Shown here one piece after another: positions 1-6,703 of a stretch of DNA of 9,268 nt (its first letter is position 1; every line of letters starts with the position of its first letter). A model generated the notes under the pieces. That model had not been told where the DNA came from. It worked only from the letters and a program-made list of their open reading frames with translations, and ran no database searches. A program made the translations under genes and the position numbers. Origin of the DNA: Calditrichota bacterium (lineage in GTDB: Bacteria; Calditrichota; Calditrichia; RBG-13-44-9); the NCBI GenBank assembly GCA_024276455.1, contig JAJRXE010000456.1, forward strand, positions 1-9,268. The letters are read 5' to 3'.

Positions 1-1
1 A

Positions 2-781
2 ACCCGGGGAAGCCGCCTGCTCGATCGGCAGCCCGAACGGGTGCAAGATGCTTACAGTGTGCGCTGTCATCCGCAGGTGCTGGCAGGAGTCCGCGATACC
101 CTGGAGCACATCCACCGGGTGCTGGAAATTGAAATGAACGCGACTAACGACAATCCGATTATTTTTCCTGATCTGGAAGGAGAAAACAAAGCGCTCTCGG
201 GGGGGAATTTCCATGCCCAGCCGGTAGCGTTTGCGGCCGATTTTTTGAGCATCGTTCTGGCGGAGGTGGGCAGTATTGCCGAGCGGCGTATTTTTCGACT
301 CTCCGATAAAAATTTAAATCACGGATTGCCCTCCTTTCTCGTTTCCAACGGCGGTCTGGAGAGCGGTTTGATGGTGGCCCAGTACACTGCCGCCTCGCTG
401 GTTTCCGAAAACAAATCCCTGGCACATCCGGCCAGCGTGGATTCCATTCCAACCTGCGAGAATCAGGAAGACCATGTCAGCATGGCTCCGATTGCCGCCC
501 GCAAAGCGCGGCAAATTTTGCAAAATGTACAGAAAATTGTGGCCATCGAATTTCTGTTTGCCGCCCAGGCCCTCGACCTGCGGGCTCAACAGAGGGGAGC
601 TGAGCGTCCAGAGGAAATGCTGGGTGAAGGAACCCGCCTGGCATATCGAATGGTCCGGCAGCACGTTCCCTTTCTGGAAAGTGATCGTCCCGTTTACCTC
701 GATCTGGAAAAAATGAACGCCCTGGTGCAAGAAAATCGCATTCTGGATGCTGTGGAGCAAGCGCTTGGAACGTTAGCCTGA
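2..781 (+). CDS. hutH: Histidine ammonia-lyase, C-terminal half (5' end outside window)
   Basis: Histidine ammonia-lyase removes ammonia from L-histidine to give trans-urocanate, the first step of histidine degradation, in the cytoplasm. The frame is open to the left edge, so the GTG at 41 is an internal Val codon and not a start. About 259 codons are visible, roughly half of the usual 510 residues. Family blocks appear in order: VQDAYSVRC, EMNATNDNP, SGGNFHAQP, the LPSFL and SGLMVAQYTAA stretch, and NQEDHVSM. By family knowledge, the Gln, Tyr and Arg of QDAYSVR, the Phe of GNFH and the Glu of QEDHVSM line the active site. That Glu favours histidine over phenylalanine or tyrosine lyases. The Ala-Ser-Gly that forms the MIO cofactor lies upstream, outside the window. 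No other hut gene is visible. A terminator-like hairpin follows the TGA stop. Confidence 0.95.
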   Translation, partial: TRGSRLLDRQPERVQDAYSVRCHPQVLAGVRDTLEHIHRVLEIEMNATNDNPIIFPDLEGENKALSGGNFHAQPVAFAADFLSIVLAEVGSIAERRIFRLSDKNLNHGLPSFLVSNGGLESGLMVAQYTAASLVSENKSLAHPASVDSIPTCENQEDHVSMAPIAARKARQILQNVQKIVAIEFLFAAQALDLRAQQRGAERPEEMLGEGTRLAYRMVRQHVPFLESDRPVYLDLEKMNALVQENRILDAVEQALGTLA

Positions 782-802
782 AAAGAAGCGTCTAATGGTT
801 AG

Positions 803-830
803 AAAAATTCGCTTTCGGCGGGGAATTTTT
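803..830 (+). terminator. Probable intrinsic terminator of hutH
   Basis: The arms AAAAATTC (803-810) and GAATTTTT (823-830) are perfectly complementary. An inner CGC/GCG pairing closes a TTTCG loop and leaves a two-G bulge. The 3' arm ends in five T residues, 22 bases after the hutH stop. This A-run, stem, T-run layout fits a rho-independent terminator and separates hutH from the next gene. The GC core is short, so its strength is uncertain. Confidence 0.5.
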
Positions 831-858
831 GGCAATCAAAAGAAATTTTTCTTAAATT
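829..858 (+). promoter_or_regulatory. Weak candidate promoter for the cysteine-rich small gene
   Basis: TTGGCA (829-834) and TAAATT (853-858) are separated by 18 bases. Each matches the vegetative -35/-10 consensus at about four of six positions. It lies directly after the hutH terminator candidate and about 22 bases before the next start, in AT-rich DNA where chance matches are common. Confidence 0.27.
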
Positions 859-880
859 AAAAATAAAAGGGTTCAGGAAG

Positions 881-1339
881 ATGGTGAAACGAGAAAAGGT
901 TGAAATCGAAGTCGAGATTCCGGCCAAAAAACTCTACGTGAAACATGCCAGTTGCCCCAATGGGCACCTGCTGTGCGACGAATCGGTCAAGATCCATGGT
1001 TACCCGTCCATCAAAGTCAAGGTCAAATATCAGGGTCAAGAGGGTTGGTTGTATCTCGATCCGGTGTACGGCAGTTACGACAACATTGAGAAAGACATTA
1101 CCTTGCCGCCGGGCGCGGTGGTGGAGTTTTTCTGCCCGGAATGCGGCGTCAGTTTAAAAGATCCAGACGAGACCTGTCAGCTTTGTTCGTCACCGCTGTT
1201 TGTGTTTCAACTTCCCAAAGGCGGCATTGTGGAGGGCTGCCTGAAAAAAGGTTGTATGTACCATAAGATGAAAATCGTGGACGCCGAACAGCAAATTGCT
1301 CGTCTGTTCGAAGACAGCACACTGGAGTCCTATCTGTGA
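881..1339 (+). CDS. Unrecognised cysteine-rich, zinc-ribbon-like protein (152 aa)
   Basis: I do not recognise this family. The 152-residue protein has eight cysteines in four pairs: C25/C32 in HASCPNGHLLC, C85/C88 in CPECG, C99/C102 in CQLC, and C120/C125 in GCLKKGCMYH. Nearby histidines are H22, H29 and H128. CPECG followed by CQLC looks like a four-Cys zinc ribbon with a 10-residue spacer. The outer Cys/His groups could bind a second metal. The start is charged (VKREKVEIEVEI) and residues 36-83 look beta-rich. No signal peptide or membrane segment is seen, so it is probably cytoplasmic. AGGAAG abuts the ATG, with AAAAGGG nine bases upstream; the next codon, GTG at 884, would have better spacing to AGGA. 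It follows hutH behind a likely terminator and converges on uvrA with 24 bases between stops. That it is a gene is fairly sure; its function is unknown. Confidence 0.82.
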   Translation: MVKREKVEIEVEIPAKKLYVKHASCPNGHLLCDESVKIHGYPSIKVKVKYQGQEGWLYLDPVYGSYDNIEKDITLPPGAVVEFFCPECGVSLKDPDETCQLCSSPLFVFQLPKGGIVEGCLKKGCMYHKMKIVDAEQQIARLFEDSTLESYL

Positions 1340-1363
1340 CGGGAAGAACCCTGTTCAGGGAGC

Positions 1364-4231
1364 TCAGGAGACCATCTCCTTGATTCCGTTTGCTTTGGTG
1401 TATTCTTTCCAGTGCTCCAGTTCTTTCCGCAAATATTTCCCGGTGTAAGAGGTGGGGTGTTGGGCGATTTCTTCGGGGGTGCCTTCGGCTACCAGGTAGC
1501 CCCCGGCGTCGCCCCCTTCCGGTCCCAGGTCGATGATCCAATCAGCGGTTTTAATCACATCCATGTTGTGTTCAATCACAATAACGGTGTTGCCCTTGTC
1601 CACCAGTTTGTTCAGGACGTTCAGCAGCATGTGAATATCGTGAAAGTGTAATCCGGTGGTGGGTTCATCCAGAATGTACACGGTGTTGCCGGTGCCCACC
1701 CGGCTGAGCTCGGTGGCCAATTTCACCCGCTGGGCTTCTCCACCGCTCAGGGTGGTGGCTGGTTGTCCCAGGTGAATGTACCCGAGTCCCACGTAGTACA
1801 AAGTTTGTAGCTTGCGGCGAATGGCCGGGATTTTCTGGAAAAATTCCAGTGCTTCGGCCACGGTCATGTCCAGCACGTCGGCAATGGATTTACCACGGTA
1901 ACGGATTTCCAGGGTTTCGCGGTTGTAACGCTTGCCTTTGCAGACTTCGCAGGTTACGTACACATCCGGCAGAAAGTGCATTTCAATTTTCTTCACGCCG
2001 TCCCCCTCGCAGGCTTCGCAGCGGCCGCCTTTTACGTTAAAAGAGAAGCGGCCGGGCCGGTAGCCGCGGATTTTCGATTCCGGCAGCTGGGCAAACAGGT
2101 CGCGTATCAGGGTGAACAGGCCGGTGTAAGTAGCCGGATTGGAGCGCGGGGTGCGCCCGATGGGCGACTGGTCGATGTCGATCACCTTGTCCACATGTTC
2201 CAGCCCTTCAATCTCCTCGTAAGGCAGGGGAATGATTTTGCTGTTGTAAAAGTGCCGCGACAGAATGGGGTAGAGCGTTTCATTAACCAGGGTGCTCTTT
2301 CCGGAACCGGACACGCCGGTGACGCAAATGAATTTCCCCAGCGGAAAGCGCACCGTCAGGTGTTTCAGGTTGTTTCCGGTGGCGCCTTTCAGGGTTAAAA
2401 AATGGCCGTTGCCCTGGCGCCGCCGATTGGGTACCGGAATGTATTTCTCGTATTTCAGATATCGCCCGGTCAGGCTGTTGGGATTGGCTTCGATTTCCTC
2501 CGGAGTGCCCAGGGCGACAATCTCGCCGCCGTGTTTACCGGCTCCGGGACCCAGATCAATCACATAATCGGCATGCTCGATGGTCTCCCGGTCGTGTTCC
2601 ACCACCAGAACGGTATTGCCCAGGTCCCGCAGGCGCAGCAGGGTGTTAATGAGCCGGATATTGTCCCGCTGGTGTAGTCCGATGGACGGTTCATCTAGAA
2701 TGTAAAGCACGCCCACCAGTTGGGAGCCAATCTGGGTCGCCAGCCGGATGCGCTGGGCTTCACCGCCGGAGAGGGTCCCCGCCGCGCGGTCCAGCGTCAG
2801 GTAGTCCAGTCCCACATCCTGCAGGAATTGCAGGCGGGCCCGGATTTCCTTTAAAATCTGGCGGGCAATGATCTCCTCCTTCTCGCTCAAGGTGAGATTC
2901 TGGAAAAACGCCAGCGCCGCCTTGATGTTCAGGCGGGTCACTTCGGCAATGTTCAATCCGTTGATTTTGACTCCCAAAGCCTCTTTGCGTAACCGGGCGC
3001 CCTGACAGGTGGGACAGGGAATCTGGTTCATGAAGCTCTCGATCCACTCCCGAATGGACTGCGAAGAGGTTTGCCGGTAGCGCCGGTAGAGGTTGTTGAT
3101 TACCCCCTCGTAGCGCGAGGAAAATTCGTAATGGGAATTTTCCCGTTCGAAAACGAAACGGACTTTTTCCTCCGAGCCGTACAGAATCAGGTTCTGAATT
3201 CGCTCCGGCAGATCTTTCCAGGGGGTATTCAGGGAAAATTTGTACTGCCGGGCCAGCCCTTCAATCATTTCGAAATACCAGCTGCTGCGTTTCTCGCCAA
3301 TGGGAGCAATGGCGCCTTTGTTAATGGAGAGATTGGGGTTGGGTACCACCAGCCGGGGATCGATTTCCAGCCGGGTTCCCAGTCCGTCGCAAGCGGGACA
3401 GGCGCCGTAAGGGCTGTTGAAGGAGAACATGCGGGGCTCAGTTTTCTCGTAACTAATGCCGCACTTCAGGCAGGCGAAATGTTCGCTGTAGAGCGTTTCG
3501 GTGGCTTCGTCCACATTTTCGGCAATCACCAGTCCGCTTCCCAGTTTCAGAGCCACTTCCACCGATTCAGCCAGCCGCTGGCGGATGTTGGGACGAATCT
3601 TGAGCCGGTCCACCACCACTTCGATGTTGTGTTTGATATTCTTCTTGAGGCGGATCTCCTCGTCCAGAGCGTAGAGTTTACCGTCGATCCGTACCCGCAC
3701 GAACCCTTCTTTCTTGATTTCCTGAATCAGATCGCGGTACTCGCCCTTGCGTCCCCGGACCACCGGTGCCAGAATCTGAATGCGGGTGCCCTCGGGGTGT
3801 TGCAGAATCTTGTCCACAATCTGCTGGGGCGTTTGTTTCTCGATGGGATCGCCGCAGTTGTAGCAGTGAGGATGTCCGATGCGGGCAAAGAGCAGCCGCA
3901 GGTAATCGTAAATCTCGGTAACCGTGCCCACGGTGGAGCGGGGATTCTTGTGAGTGGACTTCTGCTCGATGGAAATAGCCGGCGAAAGCCCGTCGATGTA
4001 GTCCACGTCCGGTTTCTCCATTAAACCGAGAAATTGGCGGGCGTAAGCGCTCAGGCTTTCCACGTAGCGGCGTTGCCCTTCGGCGTAAATGGTGTCGAAA
4101 GCCAGGCTGGATTTTCCCGAGCCGGACAGCCCGGTAATCACTACGAATTTTTCCCGGGGAATCTTTACATTAATGTTCTTCAGATTGTGCTCCCGGGCGC
4201 CTTTTATGGTAATGTAGGGTTTTCTAGTCAT
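1364..4231 (-). CDS. uvrA: UvrABC excinuclease subunit A
   Basis: UvrA is the damage-recognition ATPase of nucleotide excision repair. It dimerises on DNA, loads UvrB at lesions and leaves before UvrC cuts. At 955 residues it is full length (the family is about 940-960). Both ABC modules are complete: Walker A GLSGSGKS (34-41) with signature LSGGEAQ (487-493) and Walker B ILDEPSIGL (511-519), then GVSGSGKS (639-646), LSGGEAQ (828-834) and ILDEPTTGL (853-861). The structural zinc sites are CLKC (254-257) with CPAC (278-281), and CEAC (738-741) with CEVC (761-764). The N-terminus (ITIKGAREHNLKNI) matches the family start, so the ATG at 4231 is secure, although AAAGGA lies rather far upstream. 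It is apparently transcribed alone, and I saw no clear LexA box. No defect is visible. Confidence 0.99.
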   Translation of the reverse strand: MTRKPYITIKGAREHNLKNINVKIPREKFVVITGLSGSGKSSLAFDTIYAEGQRRYVESLSAYARQFLGLMEKPDVDYIDGLSPAISIEQKSTHKNPRSTVGTVTEIYDYLRLLFARIGHPHCYNCGDPIEKQTPQQIVDKILQHPEGTRIQILAPVVRGRKGEYRDLIQEIKKEGFVRVRIDGKLYALDEEIRLKKNIKHNIEVVVDRLKIRPNIRQRLAESVEVALKLGSGLVIAENVDEATETLYSEHFACLKCGISYEKTEPRMFSFNSPYGACPACDGLGTRLEIDPRLVVPNPNLSINKGAIAPIGEKRSSWYFEMIEGLARQYKFSLNTPWKDLPERIQNLILYGSEEKVRFVFERENSHYEFSSRYEGVINNLYRRYRQTSSQSIREWIESFMNQIPCPTCQGARLRKEALGVKINGLNIAEVTRLNIKAALAFFQNLTLSEKEEIIARQILKEIRARLQFLQDVGLDYLTLDRAAGTLSGGEAQRIRLATQIGSQLVGVLYILDEPSIGLHQRDNIRLINTLLRLRDLGNTVLVVEHDRETIEHADYVIDLGPGAGKHGGEIVALGTPEEIEANPNSLTGRYLKYEKYIPVPNRRRQGNGHFLTLKGATGNNLKHLTVRFPLGKFICVTGVSGSGKSTLVNETLYPILSRHFYNSKIIPLPYEEIEGLEHVDKVIDIDQSPIGRTPRSNPATYTGLFTLIRDLFAQLPESKIRGYRPGRFSFNVKGGRCEACEGDGVKKIEMHFLPDVYVTCEVCKGKRYNRETLEIRYRGKSIADVLDMTVAEALEFFQKIPAIRRKLQTLYYVGLGYIHLGQPATTLSGGEAQRVKLATELSRVGTGNTVYILDEPTTGLHFHDIHMLLNVLNKLVDKGNTVIVIEHNMDVIKTADWIIDLGPEGGDAGGYLVAEGTPEEIAQHPTSYTGKYLRKELEHWKEYTKANGIKEMVS

Positions 4232-4310
4232 GTTACGGCCGTTTTCCTTTCCACCGAATTTTCAAAAATAATAAACTACCGTTCCCCAAATTGGTTGCGA
4301 ATTAAAATAA

Positions 4311-4338
4311 ATAATACCAGCCGGAATGCAAGGGGCAA
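4311..4338 (-). promoter_or_regulatory. Candidate promoter of uvrA
   Basis: Read on the - strand, TTGCCC (4333-4338) and TATTAT (4311-4316) are 16 bases apart. They match the -35 at four of six and the -10 at five of six positions. The site lies about 80 bases before the uvrA ATG. Housekeeping promoter rules may differ in this lineage. Confidence 0.35.
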
Positions 4339-4411
4339 ATTTATTATTCCCGCAGTATTTGGGGAGGATTAGGGGAGACATGGAGAATGATGAGGGATTA
4401 GAGGTTAAAGA

Positions 4412-4490
4412 AGTGAAATTGTAAATTTGAAATTGGTGCACCGCATCCTCCAGAAAATTAGAAACTGGGAATTGAAATTTAAAATTTGGA
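4412..4490. repeat. AT-rich degenerate GAAATTTG-type words
   Basis: Words related to GAAATTG and AAATTTGAAATTG (4412-4436) and GGAATTGAAATTTAAAATTTGG (within 4468-4489) flank a short GC-rich interruption. Similar words recur in the menF-menD spacer near 6608-6645. This could be a decayed low-complexity repeat or simply AT-rich spacer DNA. Confidence 0.35.
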
Positions 4491-4560
4491 ACGAGTAATT
4501 CTGCTTTTTAACAATCCGAGTACAATTTCCGGTGTTCCGCTGGGGACGCGGTGAGGTTAG

Positions 4561-4579
4561 CCCCGGATGAAATCCGGGG
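4561..4579. repeat. GC-rich perfect palindrome, REP-like
   Basis: CCCCGGAT (4561-4568) and ATCCGGGG (4572-4579) form a perfect 8-bp stem around a GAA loop. No T-run follows on either strand, so it is not a classical terminator. It could stabilise the 3' end of menD mRNA or belong to a repetitive extragenic palindrome family. Confidence 0.5.
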
Positions 4580-4591
4580 AATCGATACCAG

Positions 4592-4656
4592 GAAAAATCC
4601 GGAGGATTTTTCAATGACGTCCAGGGAAGAACAACTGACCAATGACTAATTGACCG
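4592..4656. repeat. Spacer repeat, copy 1: A/T hairpin plus TGACYAA heptamers
   Basis: The arms GAAAAATCC (4592-4600) and GGATTTTTC (4604-4612) form a perfect 9-bp stem with loop GGA. CAATGACG follows, then a linker, then three degenerate heptamers: TGACCAA (4636-4642), TGACTAA (4643-4649) and TTGACCG (4650-4656). About three quarters of positions align by eye with 9059-9126, including the identical block CAACTGACCAAT. Read on the - strand it lies just after menD, where the T-run arm could help end transcription. Confidence 0.6.
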
Positions 4657-4675
4657 AAAATCAGGGACGATTTTC
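4656..4675 (-). terminator. Hairpin overlapping the menD stop codon
   Basis: GAAAATC (4656-4662) and GATTTTC (4669-4675) form a perfect 7-bp stem with a six-base loop. The right arm includes two of the three bases of the menD TGA (4674-4676). The motif, including a trailing CAAT, echoes the hairpins at 4592 and 9059. It may act as a weak terminator or mRNA 3' structure, but its GC content is low. Confidence 0.35.
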
Positions 4676-6422
4676 AATCGCCGGCGATCTTGTCCAGCAG
4701 CATTTTCTGAAAATCCCGATTCTCTTCCCTCTCCGTCAGGACTTCAATCAAAGTGGGACGAGGAGATTGTTGTGCCTGCTGGTAGGCAGAGAGAAACTCC
4801 GCCAGAGTGCGGGGTTGGGCGTAATCCAGCCCAAATAAATCCGCCGCCCGGGCGAAGGTGAATTCATGCGGGGTGATGAAATAGGGATCGAACACCTCCG
4901 GGAATTTGGCGATGGGCAGAAATGAGAAAATCCCGCCGCCCTGGTTGTTCAGTAACACGATGATCAGTTTTTGCTCCAGCTGGTGGAGCAGAGCCAGGGA
5001 GTTCAGATCGTGCAGGAAAGCCAGGTCGCCAATGAGCAGGGTGGTAGGTTGTCCATTACCCGCCGCAAATCCCGCCGCGCTGGCAATGGTGCCGTCGATT
5101 CCGGAAGCCCCGCGGTTGGCACCCACGGTGATCGCCGTTCCGCTGGCATCGCCGTACCAGTCCACTTCCCGAATGGGCAAACTGCTGGCCAGGAAGAGAT
5201 TCTCCCCGGCTGGAATTTCCCGGGTGAGTTGACGAGCCACCGCAAATTCGCTGAGCTTTCCGCCCGCCGCCAACGCCTTGTCGAGCTGCTGCTGGACCCG
5301 ACGATCATATTGCTGCAGGGATTTCTTCCATTCCCTGGAAATATTCGATTGAACCTCCGGCAAAAGCTGCTGACAAAAATCGGTTACCGCCGATTCAATG
5401 TGCCGGGTGACCCGGTGGGCGGGATCCTGGCGGGAGGGATTTTCTTTAACCAACAAGTAATGTCGGGGGGCAAACTCTTGCAGGAATTGCAGAAACCGTT
5501 TGGAGACCAGCGGTCCGCCCAGGTGCAGAATGGTCTCCGCCTGCAGGAGTTCCCGGAATTCCGGCACGGCCAGCAGGAGGTCGAAATGGGAGAGCGGATT
5601 GGTAATTCCGCTCCCCAGACGAAACTGGGAACCCACATCCGCCAGCACCGGCCAGCCCAACTTTTCGGCGAATTGCCGCAAAGCTTCGCGGTCCACCTGC
5701 GGAAACATCCGGCCCAGTACCAGTATTCCCTTCCGGGTCTGCCGGAGGAGTTTGGCAATTTCTTTTGCCGTCTGCGAATCCGGTGTGGGAGAAGACACCT
5801 CGTAATGGGCGTAGGCTTGCTCGCTTGCCAGCCAGTCGGCCAGAGAATCCAGATAGTTCTTCGGCAGAGATTGTTCCACTGGCGCCAGGGGTTCGCGGAA
5901 CATGAGATTCAGGTGCACCGGACCGGCAGGGGAACGCCGGGTACGGTACACGGCCTGGTCGATGGTGGTGAGCAGCACTTCCGGGGCAATCTTTTCGTCC
6001 GGACAGGGCAGGTCGAACTGCCAGCGCAGGTAATCCCCGAACAGGTGGGGCTGGCGGATGGTCTGGTTGGCGGCGGTCTCGCGCAGTTCCGGCGGTCGAT
6101 CGGCGGAAAGGATCAACAGCGGCACAAAATCCACCGAGGCTTCCACCACCGCCGGCAGGTAGTTCGCCACCGCTGTGCCGGAGGTACAGATCAGTGCGGC
6201 CGGTTTGCCGCTGGCGCGGGCGTACCCCAGAGCGTAGAAGGCCGCCCCCCGCTCGTCGTAAGCAATGATTTTGCGGGCGCGGGAATGGCGCGCCGCGGCG
6301 GTAGTCAACGGGGTGGAGCGCGAGCCGGGGGAGATGACAAAATAATCCACGCCCTGGCGAAGCAACTCCTCCACCACCAGCTCACCCCAGAGGGTGTTTA
6401 TGTTTTCCCGGTTCAGTTTCAT
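4674..6422 (-). CDS. menD: Menaquinone biosynthesis synthase MenD (SEPHCHC synthase)
   Basis: MenD is a ThDP- and Mg-dependent cytoplasmic enzyme that decarboxylates 2-oxoglutarate and adds the product to isochorismate, giving SEPHCHC. The diagnostic blocks are present. Residues below are counted from the ATG at 6440; subtract 6 for the start used here: SPGSRSTPL (37-45), DERG with the ThDP-activating Glu63, CTSGTAVANYLPAVVEA (85-101), SADRPPEL (112-119), NQTIRQP (125-131), NRGASGIDG (442-450) and GDLAFLHDLNSL (471-482). A later NNQGGG (498-503) completes the ThDP/Mg-binding region. I chose the ATG at 6422, which gives 582 residues, because the N-terminus then fits the family better and GGA lies about seven bases upstream. 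The ATG at 6440, giving 588 residues, has no clear ribosome site but cannot be excluded. MenF, which makes its substrate, is upstream on the same strand. Confidence 0.97.
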   Translation of the reverse strand: MKLNRENINTLWGELVVEELLRQGVDYFVISPGSRSTPLTTAAARHSRARKIIAYDERGAAFYALGYARASGKPAALICTSGTAVANYLPAVVEASVDFVPLLILSADRPPELRETAANQTIRQPHLFGDYLRWQFDLPCPDEKIAPEVLLTTIDQAVYRTRRSPAGPVHLNLMFREPLAPVEQSLPKNYLDSLADWLASEQAYAHYEVSSPTPDSQTAKEIAKLLRQTRKGILVLGRMFPQVDREALRQFAEKLGWPVLADVGSQFRLGSGITNPLSHFDLLLAVPEFRELLQAETILHLGGPLVSKRFLQFLQEFAPRHYLLVKENPSRQDPAHRVTRHIESAVTDFCQQLLPEVQSNISREWKKSLQQYDRRVQQQLDKALAAGGKLSEFAVARQLTREIPAGENLFLASSLPIREVDWYGDASGTAITVGANRGASGIDGTIASAAGFAAGNGQPTTLLIGDLAFLHDLNSLALLHQLEQKLIIVLLNNQGGGIFSFLPIAKFPEVFDPYFITPHEFTFARAADLFGLDYAQPRTLAEFLSAYQQAQQSPRPTLIEVLTEREENRDFQKMLLDKIAGD

Positions 6423-6478
6423 ATTTGGGTCCAGTACCATCTCAAGAAAAATTCTAACAAAGTGTTTCTGAATGACAA

Positions 6479-6506
6479 ATTCTATTAATCAAATCCCAAA
6501 TCCCAA
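6479..6506 (-). promoter_or_regulatory. Candidate promoter of menD
   Basis: On the - strand, TTGGGA (6501-6506) and TAGAAT (6479-6484) are 16 bases apart, matching the -35 at four of six and the -10 at five of six positions. The predicted transcript start falls 30-50 bases before the menD start. The -35 lies inside a TCCCAAA direct repeat (6494-6507), so the match could be accidental. Confidence 0.3.
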
Positions 6507-6607
6507 ATAAACTTCAATGATCGAAATTTCAATAACGCAAAAGACGTTTTTGTAAAAGTTAATTCAGGTTCTCTGAAGTTGAGATTAACGCTCGTTTTGT
6601 TTGAATA

Positions 6608-6645
6608 TTTGAATTTGAATACTATTTGGAATTTGGAATTTATTT
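6608..6645. repeat. AT-rich direct repeats, ATTTGGA type
   Basis: ATTTGAATTTGAAT (6608-6620 region) is followed by ATTTGGAATTTGGAATTT (6624-6641), a near-tandem array of 6-7 base units. Related words occur at 4412-4490 in the next spacer. This is probably low-complexity spacer sequence, and no gene overlaps it. Confidence 0.4.
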
Positions 6646-6684
6646 ACGAATACCTGTTCTTGCGATCCTTTTCTCATTGTTAAA

Positions 6685-6699
6685 TTTCCCCGCGGGAAA
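6685..6699 (-). terminator. Short hairpin just after menF
   Basis: TTTCCC (6685-6690) and GGGAAA (6694-6699) form a perfect 6-bp stem around CGC. It starts four bases after the menF stop on the - strand and is followed by TTTAAC. This is a small terminator-like structure. With the 280-base spacer, it suggests that menD may not depend wholly on readthrough from menF. Confidence 0.4.
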
Positions 6700-6703
6700 G
6701 GAG

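Larger units (their letters stand above)
4232..4673. other. 442-base AT-rich spacer between uvrA and menD
   Basis: No credible gene is present. The spacer holds the uvrA promoter candidate, AT-rich repetitive words around 4412-4490, a GC-rich palindrome at 4561-4579, and a hairpin-plus-heptamer repeat at 4592-4656. A further hairpin runs into the menD stop. A 90-codon open frame on the - strand (4405-4677) covers these repeats, and its composition does not look protein-coding. I see no tRNA or other structured RNA. Confidence 0.6.

Noticed and set aside
41..781. GTG at 41 as the start of a short complete gene
   Set aside because: The frame is open to the window edge, and the codon is the Val before the conserved QDAYS motif of a longer HutH.
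1349..1360. CCCTG/CAGGG inverted repeat between the convergent stops
   Set aside because: The stem is only 5 bp with a two-base loop and no T-run on either side, so it is too weak to call a terminator.
3071..4024. A 317-codon open frame antisense to uvrA
   Set aside because: It is a shadow of the UvrA coding frame, with no domain and no ribosome site of note.
4232..4673. A tRNA, small RNA or riboswitch in the large spacer
   Set aside because: I found no cloverleaf or conserved riboswitch core; the palindromes are too short and isolated.
4405..4677. A 90-codon open frame on the - strand in the uvrA-menD spacer
   Set aside because: It translates the AT-rich words and hairpin repeats, has low-complexity composition, and overlaps the menD stop.
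4971..6488. A 505-codon open frame antisense to menD
   Set aside because: It mirrors a clear MenD gene, shows no recognisable motif, and such antisense frames are common opposite GC-rich coding DNA.
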